NCBI GenBank assembly: GCA_973895155.1
Contig: OZ316899.1
Location: forward strand, 9,548,001 to 9,612,000
Length of the DNA stretch: 64,000 nt
Source of the DNA: Marsupella aquatica
Lineage: Eukaryota; Marchantiophyta
Reading direction: 5' to 3'
The translations under genes were made by a program, and so were the position numbers. Below, piece by piece: positions 42,896-53,759 of the stretch (positions are counted from its first letter, which is position 1; every line of letters begins with the position of its first letter). The notes beneath the pieces were generated by a model, which was not told the DNA's origin, made no database searches, and saw only the letters and a list, made by a program, of their open reading frames with translations.

Positions 42896-44500
42896 ATGGC
42901 AAAAAACACTCAATCTAAGAGTGGCAAACAGGCTCCCCCCGCCAAGGGGAGAGCCCAAGCTCAAGAAGGAGGACGGGTGGACTTCCCTAGACAAACGTTA
43001 CAAGCAGGACAACGAGGACATGGCGGCCGAACCGTCGACCACCGCAGCAAACACATCAAGTGCAGAGCGCCATCAACTTAAGGGGAAGGAGGTGGCTAAT
43101 CCTTCAGAGGATGGGTTGGGCAATGACGGCTCCGACTCAGAAGGAAGCGACGATGGTTCAAAGGCTGAATTGGAGGAAGAGGGTCAGGACCCGGAAGAGG
43201 AACTGATCCCAGCCTTGAGAGGGTTGGATGCGGAACCAGAGGATGATGTCAAGCCGGACATCATCATGGATAATTTGACCAAGCAGAACCAGGGCGATGC
43301 GGGTGATGCCTCAGCCCCAGGAGGTCGATCATGGTTTAGGGTAAGACGCGGGGGTGTCACCAAAATCCACAAAGGAACCTAAGGACAAACGGCCCGCAAA
43401 GGAAAGACGGTTGGAGGACCGTCCTCATACAACCTGCAAGGCCCAGCCACTGACGATGGTTTGGGTCCATTGATTGAAGACCAACAACTCATTTATGAGC
43501 AGTTGGAACACAACAAGGGGGCCCAGATTAAGTACTTACTTAGTCTGGGTAGTCAAAGTGTGATGCATCCCGAGGGGGAATGGTAGTTGGATAGAGTATG
43601 TTCCAAGTGAACCAGCTACCAACTCCTCCACCTTACAATGGGGCCTATGAACAAAGTGGACAAAAGTTCTTGAGTTGGCTCTCCACGATGGAGATCCATC
43701 TCCAAGCGTGTGTTGAGCGTTCCACTTGGGCTACCGCAGCCGCTCCTTACTTGAAGGACTATGACTTGGTACAAGTCTTGGAAGAAGTCACAAGAGGACT
43801 CCTCCTTTCCGTTAACTTGGGAAAACCTGGTTGAGGGTCTCCATGCTCATGTCACCACCAAGTACCCGGAACGGCACGCTCAAAAATGTGTAACGGAGAT
43901 GAGCTTCAGGGGTGATATCCAAAAGTTCATCACTTATTACCAAAACCAGTTGGCGTGTATCCCGGCAGGGCTATTTGGATTAATGTTGCGAGAAACATTG
44001 ATGATTGAGGTTTAATACATCATGGGGGCCTTTTTAAAATTGCTCATAGGGTACATGGCAACCTATGGATCGGACCATGATGGGGGCAGGCATCGTCGGC
44101 ACAAATACCATCATCGTAGGGGGACGTACAAGTCTTTGGATAGGCGAAGGGATGACTCGTCTGACAATGATGATAAGCATGGCGGTAGTTCTCACCAACA
44201 CAGAGACCATCATCGGCATAGGGGGAGTTCAGCTTTGTCGGGCTATAGGAGCAATGAGGAGCCGCATAGGAGGAGGGGTGACAAGGGAGGGAGGACCAGG
44301 GGAGGGAGGACCAGGGATGACTCATCCTATGAGGACCATGGTGGGGGTACTTACACCCAACATAGAGATGACCGTCATCATAGGGGGAGGGACAACCTGT
44401 TGAACCAGGGGAGACATTACTCACCAGACATGTATGATTGATCTAGGCGTCATCAACGCAGACATCATTCTAAGGGCAGGGACGGCTGGAGCCCCCATTG
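42896..44500 (+). pseudogene. Element E Gag, broken
   Basis: An ATG at 42896 (MAKNTQSKSGKQAPPAKGR) starts a basic leader. Acidic linker sequence follows in another frame (43020-43380). Then comes a capsid-like part in two frames: 43598-43790 (PPYNGAYEQSGQKFLSWLST, CVERSTWATAAAPYL, YDLVQVLEEV) and 43790-44015 (PLTWENLVEGLHAHVTTKY, FRGDIQKFITYYQNQLACIP). A His/Arg/Asp/Gly-rich nucleocapsid-like tail follows (44040-44440, many RRG, HRDDR and RGG words) and seems to continue past a TGA to about 44500. No protease or polymerase follows, because a CACTA element begins here. Gag assignment rests on position after LTR and primer site and on the capsid-like signature. Confidence 0.65.
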
Positions 44501-44505
44501 ACGGA

Positions 44506-44660
44506 TGGATTTGGAGAGGCCATGGCTGCTCTTCAGGGGATTGGGCCAGTTTGCAAGATGCCTTGCCCTTGCAAACAATGCAAGGGTGTTGTCTTACACA
44601 AGAGGACCACTGTCCTTAGCCATTTAGGGATCCATGGTCGTTACATCCCCCCGACCCAAG
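44506..44660 (+). pseudogene. CACTA transposase-associated N-terminal segment
   Basis: Encodes GIGPVCKMPCPCKQCKGVV followed by a VLSHLGIHGRYIPP segment. The CPCxxC...HL...G..Y pattern is the N-terminal domain that precedes tnp2 in plant CACTA proteins. A GT donor after CCAAGAG (44660) fits an intron. It overlaps the end of the element E gag tail in a different frame, so the exact junction is unclear. Confidence 0.6.
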
Positions 44661-44923
44661 AGGTAATACAATTTTCTTGGGTATTGCAATTATGATAACT
44701 TCTCCTTCCTCAACTTATGGTTTGATTGTCATATTCTGAACTTGTCTTGGTGAACATGTGGAACAAATTCCTATTAATGTAGTGCGATCTTTGCCTGTGA
44801 ACTGCTTGAGAGACATTGCACGTTGTGCGCTTGCACCACTCGTCCATCCATCTGCATTGCCAACCACATTGAGGGCAATAGACCGTGTATTTTGTAGGAG
44901 GAGGAGAGTGTCTAGGATGCACC

Positions 44924-44981
44924 CTAGACCCCGATTGATTGATTCCCTAGGTCACCACTAGACCCCGATTGATTGATTCCC
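44924..44981 (+). repeat. Short tandem direct repeat (34-bp step)
   Basis: CTAGACCCCGATTGATTGAT plus CCC occurs at 44924 and again at 44958 with a 10-base spacer. Probably a local slip duplication in the transposon intron. Confidence 0.8.
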
Positions 44982-45141
44982 GTCCACCTAGGATTGTTCC
45001 ACCTTGATGCCCTTTTCTTAATGTATCGGTGTCCCGGGTGCCAAGAGAGTTGCAAGGGAGAGCCTTGGACATCAAAAAGGGCTCCTTCCCAGCCCAGTTT
45101 GGACTCCCTATGGACCTCCCGCTTTGGGAGCCTGTTATAGT

Positions 45142-45593
45142 TTGGGACCGCCCATGGGTCATCCTCCCCTCCACATTGGGGACTCTGTAGGACTTGGAGT
45201 ATTTTCTCTTGTGGATATTGTGGTCCCTACTGGTTGTGCACCCAATGATTTTCCTCAGTTGTTTCCATTCTATGGGCCAAAGTATTGGGCGGCGAGATGG
45301 CGCATCTTGTCCCGACAGTGTCCAACCTTTAGTAGGTATGGCATGTCACTAAGTTGGACCCTAGGTATGCTCAGATTGATGGTTATCCGCCTTGCACGGG
45401 GAACTTGGCAGGTTACATCAACAACAGTATTGGTTCTCAACGTTTAGGGTTTAGGCCAAACGTTGAGTAACACGAGTACCATGACCAGAGTCACCCTCGT
45501 TTGCCTGTAGCATGCACGCATTACATCTTGACACATGCTACCCGCACCATTAGAGCAGGGGAAGAGATTCTTGTAGATTATGATTGGCATTGA
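45142..45593 (+). pseudogene. SET-domain-like fragment inside the CACTA element
   Basis: SET domains transfer methyl groups to lysines, mostly on histones. The first frame has LHIGDSVGLGVFSLVDI, resembling the G.GVF..DI opening. From about 45330 another frame reads VWHVTKLDPRYAQIDGY, GNLAGYINNSIG, RPNVE, then one TAA, and HYILTHATRTIRAGEEILVDYDW followed by a stop. The order LD..IDG, GN.A.YIN.S, PN, ATR.I.AGEE...DY is the SET core. The NHSC motif of active enzymes reads NNSI here, so the methyl-donor site may be impaired. It is on the same strand as the transposase and sits between its N-terminal segment and tnp2. Captured host sequence is the likeliest origin. Confidence 0.6.
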
Positions 45594-45814
45594 TGACTAC
45601 ATGTGTACATGACATATTCATTATGGGTGACCCTTGCATTTTGCATTATTTCAATTTCATTGTAAGCTTTATCACGGAAACCCTTTCTCTAATTGTGATC
45701 TGTCATTGCATATTGATAATTCTAGGATGGTGTACATATTACTCCCACACCTCATCCATCAATGATGACTACATCAGTCCGTGCCTTTCACATACGTCCA
45801 CCTTAAATTTCTCA

Positions 45815-46066
45815 GATGAGGAGGATGTTGAGGGTCATCCCCTTGACCATGATGATATGGACGATCAGGATGAGGAGTACCATGATGCATATGATGGAGA
45901 GTTGGATGATGATGTTGATAATGACGGAGATGAGGGAGATGACCCTATCCTTGAAGAAGATGCCTTTGCTCACCTTGTTGACGTTCACTTTGGACCTCAT
46001 GCACCTGACGCTGAGCACCCTATCATGGAAGTAGATCAAGAAGATTGGGATCACTTGGAAACTTAA
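45815..46066 (+). pseudogene. Acidic linker of CACTA transposase
   Basis: The frame encodes FSDEEDVEG followed by an Asp/Glu/His-rich stretch and DDPILEEDAFAHLVDVHFGP, ending at 46066. Plant CACTA transposases have such an acidic part between the N-terminal segment and tnp2. It probably forms an exon; the upstream hydrophobic part of the same frame (45584-45800) looks like intron read through. Confidence 0.45.
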
Positions 46067-46552
46067 GCCAGGACACCACTATTTGAGGGTTCTCCATCCT
46101 CATGGTAAGGTTGTCCATTAATAATCACAACTCTGGAATTTCATCCATTGGATATTGGGCAGTCTAAGTTGTAGTGCCAGGCATGCCATCTAGCTACCTG
46201 GACTAATTGCATAAAGTCTGGTCTTTGTGGTTTTTGCAAATACAGGTTGGGTGCAACTTTGTTGATGTTGAATTTGCAAGGAGTTTTCAATGGTTTGGAT
46301 GTCCATACAGATGCACTCTTCCAATTGTTCCACACCAAACTCTTGCCCCAACCAAACACTCTCCTTGGATGTGTGAGGGAGGCTAAGAAGTTGTTAGCCT
46401 CAATTGGATTGGCTTTAGAGACTATCCACATGTGCCCAGGTTGGTGCATCTTGTATAGAGGGGTGTACAAGGATCACACTCACTGCCCAGAGCAACACTA
46501 TAGGCTTCCATGATATTGACCAGACACCATTGGAGACAAGATTGCAGATAAG

Positions 46553-46853
46553 GTAATGTTTTCCTCGACACAATGTGAAAACAACAAAGTCTGACTTTTA
46601 ACGTTGTGTTATTTCAAACTACGCCGTATAGGACTATGTTACTCGATTACTTTACGTCGTCCACCTCACTTAACGTCATTCAAAACAACGTTGATTTTTG
46701 TTAACGTTGTCTGAGAAACAGTAACTAACGTCTTAAGGTACATCGTAATTAAATAATGTTGTCTGTGACCCTGTTCTTATTTCTGAAATGTAGCTTTGAA
46801 GGACGTTTAGTTTTATTGACGTCAAATTGACGACGTTGCATTGACTCTGGCAG
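46553..46853 (+). other. Intron of CACTA transposase rich in ACGT-core motifs
   Basis: Begins AAG/GTAATG and ends CTGGCAG/GG; splicing joins two matching parts of tnp2. The interior repeats AACGTT, TTAACGT, GACGTC and TACGTCGT words in both orientations, the same word set as the regions at 50115-50385 and 51290-51610. Confidence 0.65.
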
Positions 46854-47993
46854 GGTTTTTGTTATTTCCCAATCACGCCCCGACTTCAACATCTCTACCA
46901 ATGAATTCACTTATCCACACTACAAACTTGGCATGTGGAGAACAAATCCCCACCAGGGATAATGCAATACCACCAAGATAGTCCAGCGTGGAAGCACATT
47001 GATGCCACTTGGTTGGATTTTGCCCAGGAGCCTAGAAATGTTTGTTGGGGGTTGGTAATCGATGGAGTGAACCCATATAAGTAGCAACGGAAGCCTAAGT
47101 CCATCTGGCCTGTTCTTTTGATAAATCAGAACATCCCTCCATGGTTGGCGATGAAAAAGGGTCATGTGCTTCTATTAGCTATAATTCCTGGACCCAAGGC
47201 TTGTAAGAATCCTGATATCTGTTTGGCTCCAGCTTATGAAGAGCTACATAATCTGTGGGAGGTTGGAGCATCAACAATAGATGTCACTTGTGAACCAGGC
47301 AATGGCCGGACCTTCAATATGAGGGTGATGATCACTCATTGCACCACAAATGGTCCAAGTAATTCAGTGGGCAACCCAATGGCTATTGTTTGCACAATGT
47401 CATGTACAATGCATGTGTTGGGGTTATTTGTGGTCTAAACATGGTTCAATGAAATGGCAGGTACGGGGACAATATCTGGCCTGAAGGTGGCTGGTTATTC
47501 AGCTTGCCCTTCATGTGGCCCAGAGTCGCGTGGGAGGTACTCAAGACTACTACACAAAACCACATATGCGGGCAGTAGGGTCGGGTTGGCAATGGATGAC
47601 CACTTGCAACAAAACACAACACATTGGGCAGAGACTGAATTGCGGCCATGTCCTAATGGCCCTTCAGCTGAAGGGAATTCAAATGGCAAAGACGGTGGAA
47701 GCAAAGTTACTGAAACCCAAGGATTGTGGAGTCAATCAACGCTTAGCTATGTGGGACTTGCCTTATTGGAGGGTAAGTAACAGAAGTGCATGGTTTCTCT
47801 ACAGCAAATTAGCACAATAAAATGCTTAATTTAGAGATTGCAACTGATGAAATATGCTTTTTCAATTTCCAGAGACTCCAGGTTTGATGGTTGTTGGACC
47901 CCATGCACATTGAAGTGAATGTTGCTAAGAACTTGGTGAAGCACATTTATGGGATGAATGACACTCGTGGAGTCCAAGAGGATGGGGTATAGC

Positions 47994-48260
47994 GACGGAG
48001 ACAGGAAACAGGTAAACAGGAATTTTTTTTCCTGTTTTTAATATGCTGTTACCAGGAAAAAATCACTGTTACCAGAAAAAATGATAATTTAAAAATGTCT
48101 CCTAAAACATGTTATTTCCAAAAACAATTAGCAATGCAACATTTTTGGCTAACTTTGGGCGCTAGCAAAAAAAAAAATTCAAAAAAAAAATTCAAAAAAA
48201 ATTCCACCCATTTTCCTGTTACCAGTTTCTGTTATTAAATCCTGTTTCCTGTTTGTTGTC
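47994..48260. mobile_element. Small inverted-repeat element (MITE-like, 267 bp) in the transposase
   Basis: Ends GACGGAGACAGGAAACAGG and, inverted, GACAACAAACAGGAAACAGG. Further ACAGG/CCTGT words lie inside, with A-rich tracts. It separates the LDPMHIE part of tnp2 from the DUF4218 part. No clear target duplication, so the family cannot be named; an intron with internal repeats is the alternative. Confidence 0.5.
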
Positions 48261-49611
48261 TTTTGTAAACACCTCAGAGTATGCTAAGAGAGTTGGAGTT
48301 GTGAAGAGTTGTTGGATAACACGTATTGGGGAGAAACCTCTTGGTCCTTGGATTTTGCCAAAAGCCGTTTTGAAGGACATGAACGGGATGATAAGTGAGA
48401 TGAAGTTCCCTAGCCATTACGGAGCTGGTTTTTGTGGATGCACTACAAGGAATGATCACGTACCCCCAATAGGGTTGAAGTCTCATGATTATCACAAGTT
48501 GATTCAGCATGTGCTACCAACAGTCTTGCGTTGTTGTGATGATTCCCGAGAGCGTCATTTAATCCGTTTGACTATATATGAGATGTGCTCCATTTTCAGG
48601 TATGATCATGTACCTTCTCTTCCATTGCTATCTTGCAACTCCTTGTTGCCACTTTTGGACCTGTAATTCAACAAGTATTTCAAACTTATTTGCCCACACT
48701 TGGTGTGGATCTGATATACAAAATCTTGGATGGTTTTGAGGAGGAAGATAGGTAGGTATGCGCTAAGGAGATAAAGTAGTCGGAAATTCCTTTGATGAGG
48801 GAGAGGTCAGCTCGTGTGATGTGCAATATGGAGAAGGTGTTTCCCCCATGCATATTTGACATGCAATTGCATTTACTATGTCACTTGGTGGATGAGGTCA
48901 CGGTGGCTGGTCCTGTTCATGCACGTTGGATGTATTGGGTAGAGCGCTACATGAAAGTGCTCAAGTCCATGGTGCATCAACCAGCTCGACCAGAGGGAAG
49001 TATGGCAACAGGGTATGTCATGTTGGAGTGCCTCTTTTATTCAGGAGGGATGATAGGGAGTTTTGACACAGAAGCTCCCACAACTCGGGAAGAGGCACAA
49101 GATGATGACATTGGTGGGTTGCGTTTGATGGGTGCGTCAAAAAAGCGTTCACTACATGACGACATACTTCAACTACAAATCCATAATTATGTGTTGGGAA
49201 ATCGCCCAAAGATGTCTCAGTGGAGGGAGTTGCATAGGTACATATATGCAACTCTATGTATATGTTTATCTAATGGTATATGTTATTCTACATTCTATGT
49301 GTGTAGAATTTAGAGTGGGTTAAAGGAGCACTTCTTTGGATTGTGCAATATTCTCATGGATATAATGATTACATTTTTGCAGTGCATTCATGGAGCAACA
49401 ACAGATAGTTCCAGGACGGTATGCATTATTTTGCATATGGGCATTGGAGCGCATGGATAGGCTCCTTGCAGAGCATGGACCCTTATCCATTCCCATTGAT
49501 GTACAAGACATCATTAGGGGACCAGGGTTGTGGGCAACAACCCATACACACATGTATGAGTTGGGGCACCACTTTTGCACTTGGAGGACAGACCACATGA
49601 AGAAGAGTACA

Positions 49612-49632
49612 TTTAGGGTTTAGGGTTTAGGG
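49612..49632 (+). repeat. Interstitial telomere repeat in transposase coding sequence
   Basis: Three TTTAGGG units in a row between the codons for KSTFRV and those for VFMLTDPGD. The run introduces a stop and separates two parts that belong together in the DUF4216-like region, so it is an addition. Confidence 0.75.
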
Positions 49633-50616
49633 TGTGTTCATGTTGACAGATCCAGGTGATGTTGAGATTCCCTATTGTGGCATTGTATTGGATATTTTAG
49701 ACGTTCACTTTGGGTCATTTACTACTACTATGTTGGAGGTGCGGTGGCACAAATCCATCATGTCACCTCCATCGAGAGCCACCATGGTGAAGATGAGTGT
49801 GGGTTCTATCGGGTAGACACGACTCGTGTAGCACCATTTGGGACTGAGGTTAGTGACACTATAGTATTTCCTAGCCAGGTGGATCAGTGTATTATGGTTC
49901 CGATGCACACTATGCAATGATGGTCCATCGTCATTCCCATCTTCCCACGACGGAGGAAGGGTTTGATGGAATCAGTAGTTGTAGAAAATATGGATTAATG
50001 ACCAAAAAAGTATTCAGTGCATGTATATATATATATATATATTGGTTATGACCACCTTCATGGGGGTTTGTAGCATCTGTGGGTAATGTCGTTGTATGAA
50101 AATTATGTCCTGACAAGCAAGGTAGACCGACGTATCTTCAAACTATGTCGTACCAGACAACCTCTTTACAATGTTAATTCCATTTAACATGGTTCAATTG
50201 AGGCCTAAACGACGTTCCTTTACCCACAATGGTCTTTTACGCGATGTAAACTGTCCTCATAAAACTATGTACGTTTATTAATGTCATTCAGATTGACTAC
50301 GTATTCAACAAAAGATGTCGAGTTTTGCAACGTTACTATCTCCGCGTGACGTTAATGACAATGGCGACATTAATTGACACATGCATTCAAAATGAAAACA
50401 ATGAGGGAGTCTTTATTTAGATTCAGTATGATACATATATACAAAGGTCCTACAAAGCACATTGTGTATCCACCACAAAGCAATGCTAACCTACCCGAAT
50501 CACTATCCTCCTTCATCCGCTAACTTCTAGATTGTTGCTACTTAAGGAGTTCCTTCACCAGACCAGTAGTACTCATCATCTGCCTTCCTTGCTTTGTACA
50601 CATCACGCCTCTGGCT

Positions 50617-51103
50617 CTAGTTCCATTTCTTCTGGACAACCGCTTCCCCAGCCTTTAGCTTTTCAGCCGCAACCTCAGTTGCACAACTTTTCTTGTAATC
50701 ATACAAGCCAATGTCAAGCTCAGTGGGGGACAACTCACATTTGGGTAACGTAGGTGGATATGCCTCCCCATCATCTGGGTTGGGTGACTCATCCAACATC
50801 TCATCATCACCTGGCTGCAGCAAGAAGTCTCCTGGATCCAACTGTTTGTTGGCCAAAATTCAACACTCTACCCAAACGGATAGAAATGAAATGCACCGTC
50901 TCTGCAAAGTGCTCCATCAATCCATGGTAGTCATTGAAGTGCTCAACAATTTCTTTCCATGTATAGGCCAGCAAGTATTCTGTTTCCAAGGTACAGAACT
51001 TCTCAATAACACCTCCCCAACAAAAGAACCCACAGACAGTCTTGTCCTCTTCACCAAGTGGAAGGAAGCAACAATGTACATCCTTGAACAACTTGCACAC
51101 CAT
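50617..51103 (-). pseudogene. Unrecognised minus-strand frame pair in the CACTA 3' region
   Basis: 51103-50850 encodes EYLLAYTWKEIVEHFNDY, HGLMEHFAETVHFISIRL and a Gly-Arg-Val-Leu segment. Just downstream another frame continues with DPGDFLLQPGDDEMLDESP and LSPTELDIGLYDYKKSC (50850-50617). The rich aromatic content and smooth continuation suggest a real protein with one indel or a short intron. It lies between two ACGT-word clusters, opposite in direction to the transposase. CACTA elements often carry a second gene, but I recognise no family. Confidence 0.4.
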
Positions 51104-51906
51104 GATTGAGCATTGAGTCTATCCCACACTGCAATTTCTCTATACTCAAGAAGAGTGCATTGTCCAAATCATGAATGCAAGCCTACTTTGGTCTCAACAG
51201 TCTTAAACTACTAACCTCCCGTAGAAAGCCCGAGCTACTACTCAAGTTAGCATGGACTACTCCTCATTCAAGTCATCCAAACCAATGTACTTGACGTCCA
51301 ACACGGCTTGGTTCATCTGTTATGTCGTATAGAACACCATAACCTGGGTAACGACTCAACCCACGACGTAACTATTAACGACGTACAAACCTCCACACAT
51401 TGCATCCTATCACGCATTTTTACTGAGGAAACGATGTCACAGATGACATTTTGGAAAGTTGATAGCACGACATTCATTTTATATGTGTTGCACACAACGT
51501 TATGAGTGGAGCAATTGGCAGCCCTATGTCTACGACATGTTCATTACGTCGTATCTAATTGTATACGTAGTCATGGAAGTCGTTAACCATATTAACAACG
51601 TATGTCAAGATGTTGTGTTTGCATTCAACTCAACAAATTCTACTTGTGAAATTGTTAGCTCAGAATCTTCTATCTCCTTCTTGATCAGGTTAGCCAATGA
51701 CGGATTGGAAATGGGGAAGCAACGGCTGCACCCAAAGAGGGGTTGTTCCTAACAAACAGTGGGTGTCGGCTTTGGCTTCAGCTTATGGCAAGGCCATGCG
51801 GGCCCAAGAGGTGCTATTCGCTGACCCAACTTATCAATGTCTGTTAAGCTTGAGTTAGGATGCTAGTCTTGGAAGGCCTAGATCCTTTGGGTTACTGAAA
51901 TGTTAC

Positions 51907-53759
51907 ATTTTAGCCAGTTAAGATTAGTAGCAATTAAGCTAATAGTTGAGTTATAGTTAAGTAGAAATCAAGACTTTAAAGCCTTCACAATGTTAACCCT
52001 AGAAACCTCTAGACAAACTTCATTTTTCTAGTCGAGGTTCAGTTTTTGTGATATAGCGAAAACTTTACGGAGATGGAGCAATCTGGAGTCCTCTGTCTGA
52101 TTGGAGTAACCATTGAAGCTATTTGGGGCATGCATGGTAGCGAGCTAGTTTATGAAGGATGTGATATTCCCTTGGAAGATGGGAAAATGTGCACTTTAGG
52201 TCCAAATGCTCGCAGAGCTAGAATGAACAGAGAACACCAGGATGCAGGGTCGTCGAATCAGAAGCGAATCGATCATTTTTGTAGAACAGTTGGATCAGGC
52301 CAATACCTGTACAATTTCTTTGTGCAAATCAACATTGTTGTGTATCAAGTATGGGAAGAAGCTGGATGTCAATTGTTTGGAGTGCCTGGTCATGAATTTC
52401 ACAAGCAACTTGGAACCCAGGAGAGAGACTGTCACCGTGTAATGAATGAGTTCTGGGTAGTGAGAATTGCAGAGAACCGCAGCAAGAGTACTCAACAGAT
52501 ACTGGGATTCCAGAGAATGAGGACTCACCTCACATACCGGCGATTAGAAGCAAGAGTCAGTGAAACGCCAGTAGAACCGGTGGAGGTAGCCATTCAAGCG
52601 CTTAACATTGGAGCCACCGAACCAAAGAATGAACTTTCGACTGATCGTTCCAAAGAATGATTAACCGAAAGACAACCAGTTAAGAGATGCATGATCCAAT
52701 AGCGAGTAACAATTAATAGTTACTGTGACAAGTAACGATTAACCTGTGCCTTTAGTAGAATAAAGCGGTTAGAAAAACTGAGCAATTTGACAGTTACAAC
52801 TGCTAATTGTTAGAGTAAGTTGGGCAAACTTGCCCGTAGCAGAAATATAGGGTAGCAGAGTAGGAATGGGAGAGGTCTTTTGTTGTGGAAACTTTCAGGA
52901 TCAGGAAGCTCGAGAGGCAGCCCAAGAGGAGGTAGTGCCGGATTGCTAGATCTGGAGGTAGATGGAAGCCCATGGAAGAAAAACCATGTAAAGAAATTGA
53001 TGTGAAAGATGCAATCAAGGCCTATTGGCAGGAATTCAAGGAGCATTTGATTGCATAGCTTGTATTTGTTGTATGTCAGTAGAATCAAGACTAAGAAATT
53101 GATATTGAAAAAGAGATGGCTGGAAATATTAACCTTTGACAATGGAGAATTCATTTGGATTTGGTTGGAACCTGTAAAAAGAAATATCAGAATAGTATGG
53201 CATGTGGTGATTGAGATTACAAACAGTTAAAGGAATCCTTGCCAAAATGAAATGTTGAGTAATGGATAAGAGGCAACTTCTGAGTGAGACCCAGAGTAGG
53301 TAACATGGAATTAGCTACCTCTGATTGGTCGTTTAAATTGGAACACATCCCATTTGGGCTACAAAATGCCCCAAATGAATGTAAAGCCTGATTGAGAGTT
53401 GGGTGAGAATTATTAGGCAGGAAGAAGAAGAGTCAGTGTCTGAGGAACTTTCTATAATGGGTTTGGAAATCCTATTTGAAGAAACCTTAACTGAAAGGGA
53501 AAAGGGAAATTGACATTCAATTCAAGTAACAGGCGGAAGATCAAACTAAGATAGTTAGATCACTGTCTCGAGTAATCGTACAGGTCATCACTAATGGTTT
53601 GACAAAAAGGTTAAATGGAAGATGAAAGTGAATGAGAAATCGGATCAATTGAAACCGTATGATGTTTAATTGATACAAAGAAGGATAGAGGAGGAGTTAG
53701 GAGTTCCGGAGGAGGGTTAACTGCAGGAGTTGGCAACCAGTCAACTTCAGCGGTTAACA
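51907..53759 (+). mobile_element. 1853-bp insertion in LTR E copy 3
   Basis: Bounded by GTTAC at 51902-51906 and 53760-53764, a five-base duplication; the uninterrupted form is in copy 1. It begins ATTTTAGCC and ends GGTTAACA, so ends are not TG...CA and I see no LTRs. It contains an unrecognised plus frame (52073-52660) and, at about 53347-53385, a PFGLQNAP segment that looks like a decayed reverse transcriptase motif. Probably a degraded retroelement. Confidence 0.6.
52073..52660 (+). CDS. Unrecognised open frame, 195 aa, in the 1.85-kb insertion
   Basis: Starts MEQSGVLCLIGVTIEAIWG and contains RIDHFCRTVGSGQYLYNFF, VWEEAGCQLFGVPGHEF and QQILGFQRMRTHLTYRR, ending in a polar tail. It has a strong start and a protein-like residue mix and is the largest frame of the insertion. 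A Gag-like structural protein is possible from its position before a reverse transcriptase remnant; that is inference. No metal-binding or enzyme motif seen. Confidence 0.4.
   Translation: MEQSGVLCLIGVTIEAIWGMHGSELVYEGCDIPLEDGKMCTLGPNARRARMNREHQDAGSSNQKRIDHFCRTVGSGQYLYNFFVQINIVVYQVWEEAGCQLFGVPGHEFHKQLGTQERDCHRVMNEFWVVRIAENRSKSTQQILGFQRMRTHLTYRRLEARVSETPVEPVEVAIQALNIGATEPKNELSTDRSKE

Larger units (their letters stand above)
46141..49920 (+). pseudogene. CACTA transposase (tnp2, DUF4218, DUF4216 parts)
   Basis: Transposase that would cut and rejoin the element ends. tnp2 begins with CVREAKKLLASIGLALETIH and CPGWCILYRGVYKD. A 301-base intron (46553-46853, GT...AG) is followed by FPITPRLQHLYQ, DSPAWKHIDATW, PPWLAMKKGHVLLLAIIPGP, YSACPSC and, after another intron, LDPMHIEVNVAKNLV. 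DUF4218 follows (48277-49313: HDYHKLIQHVLPTVLR, FPPCIFDMQLHLLCHLVDEV, AGPVHARWMYWVERYMKVLK, RPEGSMATGYV). The C-terminal part (49390-49920) has RGPGLWATTHTHMYELGHHF and CGIVLDILDVHFGS. Stops (for example after HLYQ) and frame changes inactivate it. An inverted-repeat element and a telomere-type run are inserted in it. Confidence 0.8.
44506..51640 (+). mobile_element. CACTA (En/Spm-type) DNA transposon, decayed
   Basis: Plus-strand transposase pieces occur in family order: transposase-associated zinc segment (44506-44660), tnp2 (46141-47990), DUF4218 (48277-49313), DUF4216-like end (49390-49920). Three regions dense in short ACGT-core words (about 46580-46845, 50115-50385, 51290-51610) resemble CACTA subterminal repeats. 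Left and right edges are estimates: element E gag ends near 44500 and LTR E resumes near 51700. I did not find clear CACTA...TAGTG termini. The element carries a SET-like fragment (45142-45593) and a later small inverted-repeat element (47994-48260). Several stops and frame changes mean it is inactive. Confidence 0.78.

Noticed and set aside
44022-44441. Nuclear splicing-factor-like Arg/His/Asp-rich protein
   Set aside because: Position after a capsid-like part and primer-binding site makes a nucleocapsid tail of element E more likely; both strands are open because of the repeated codons.
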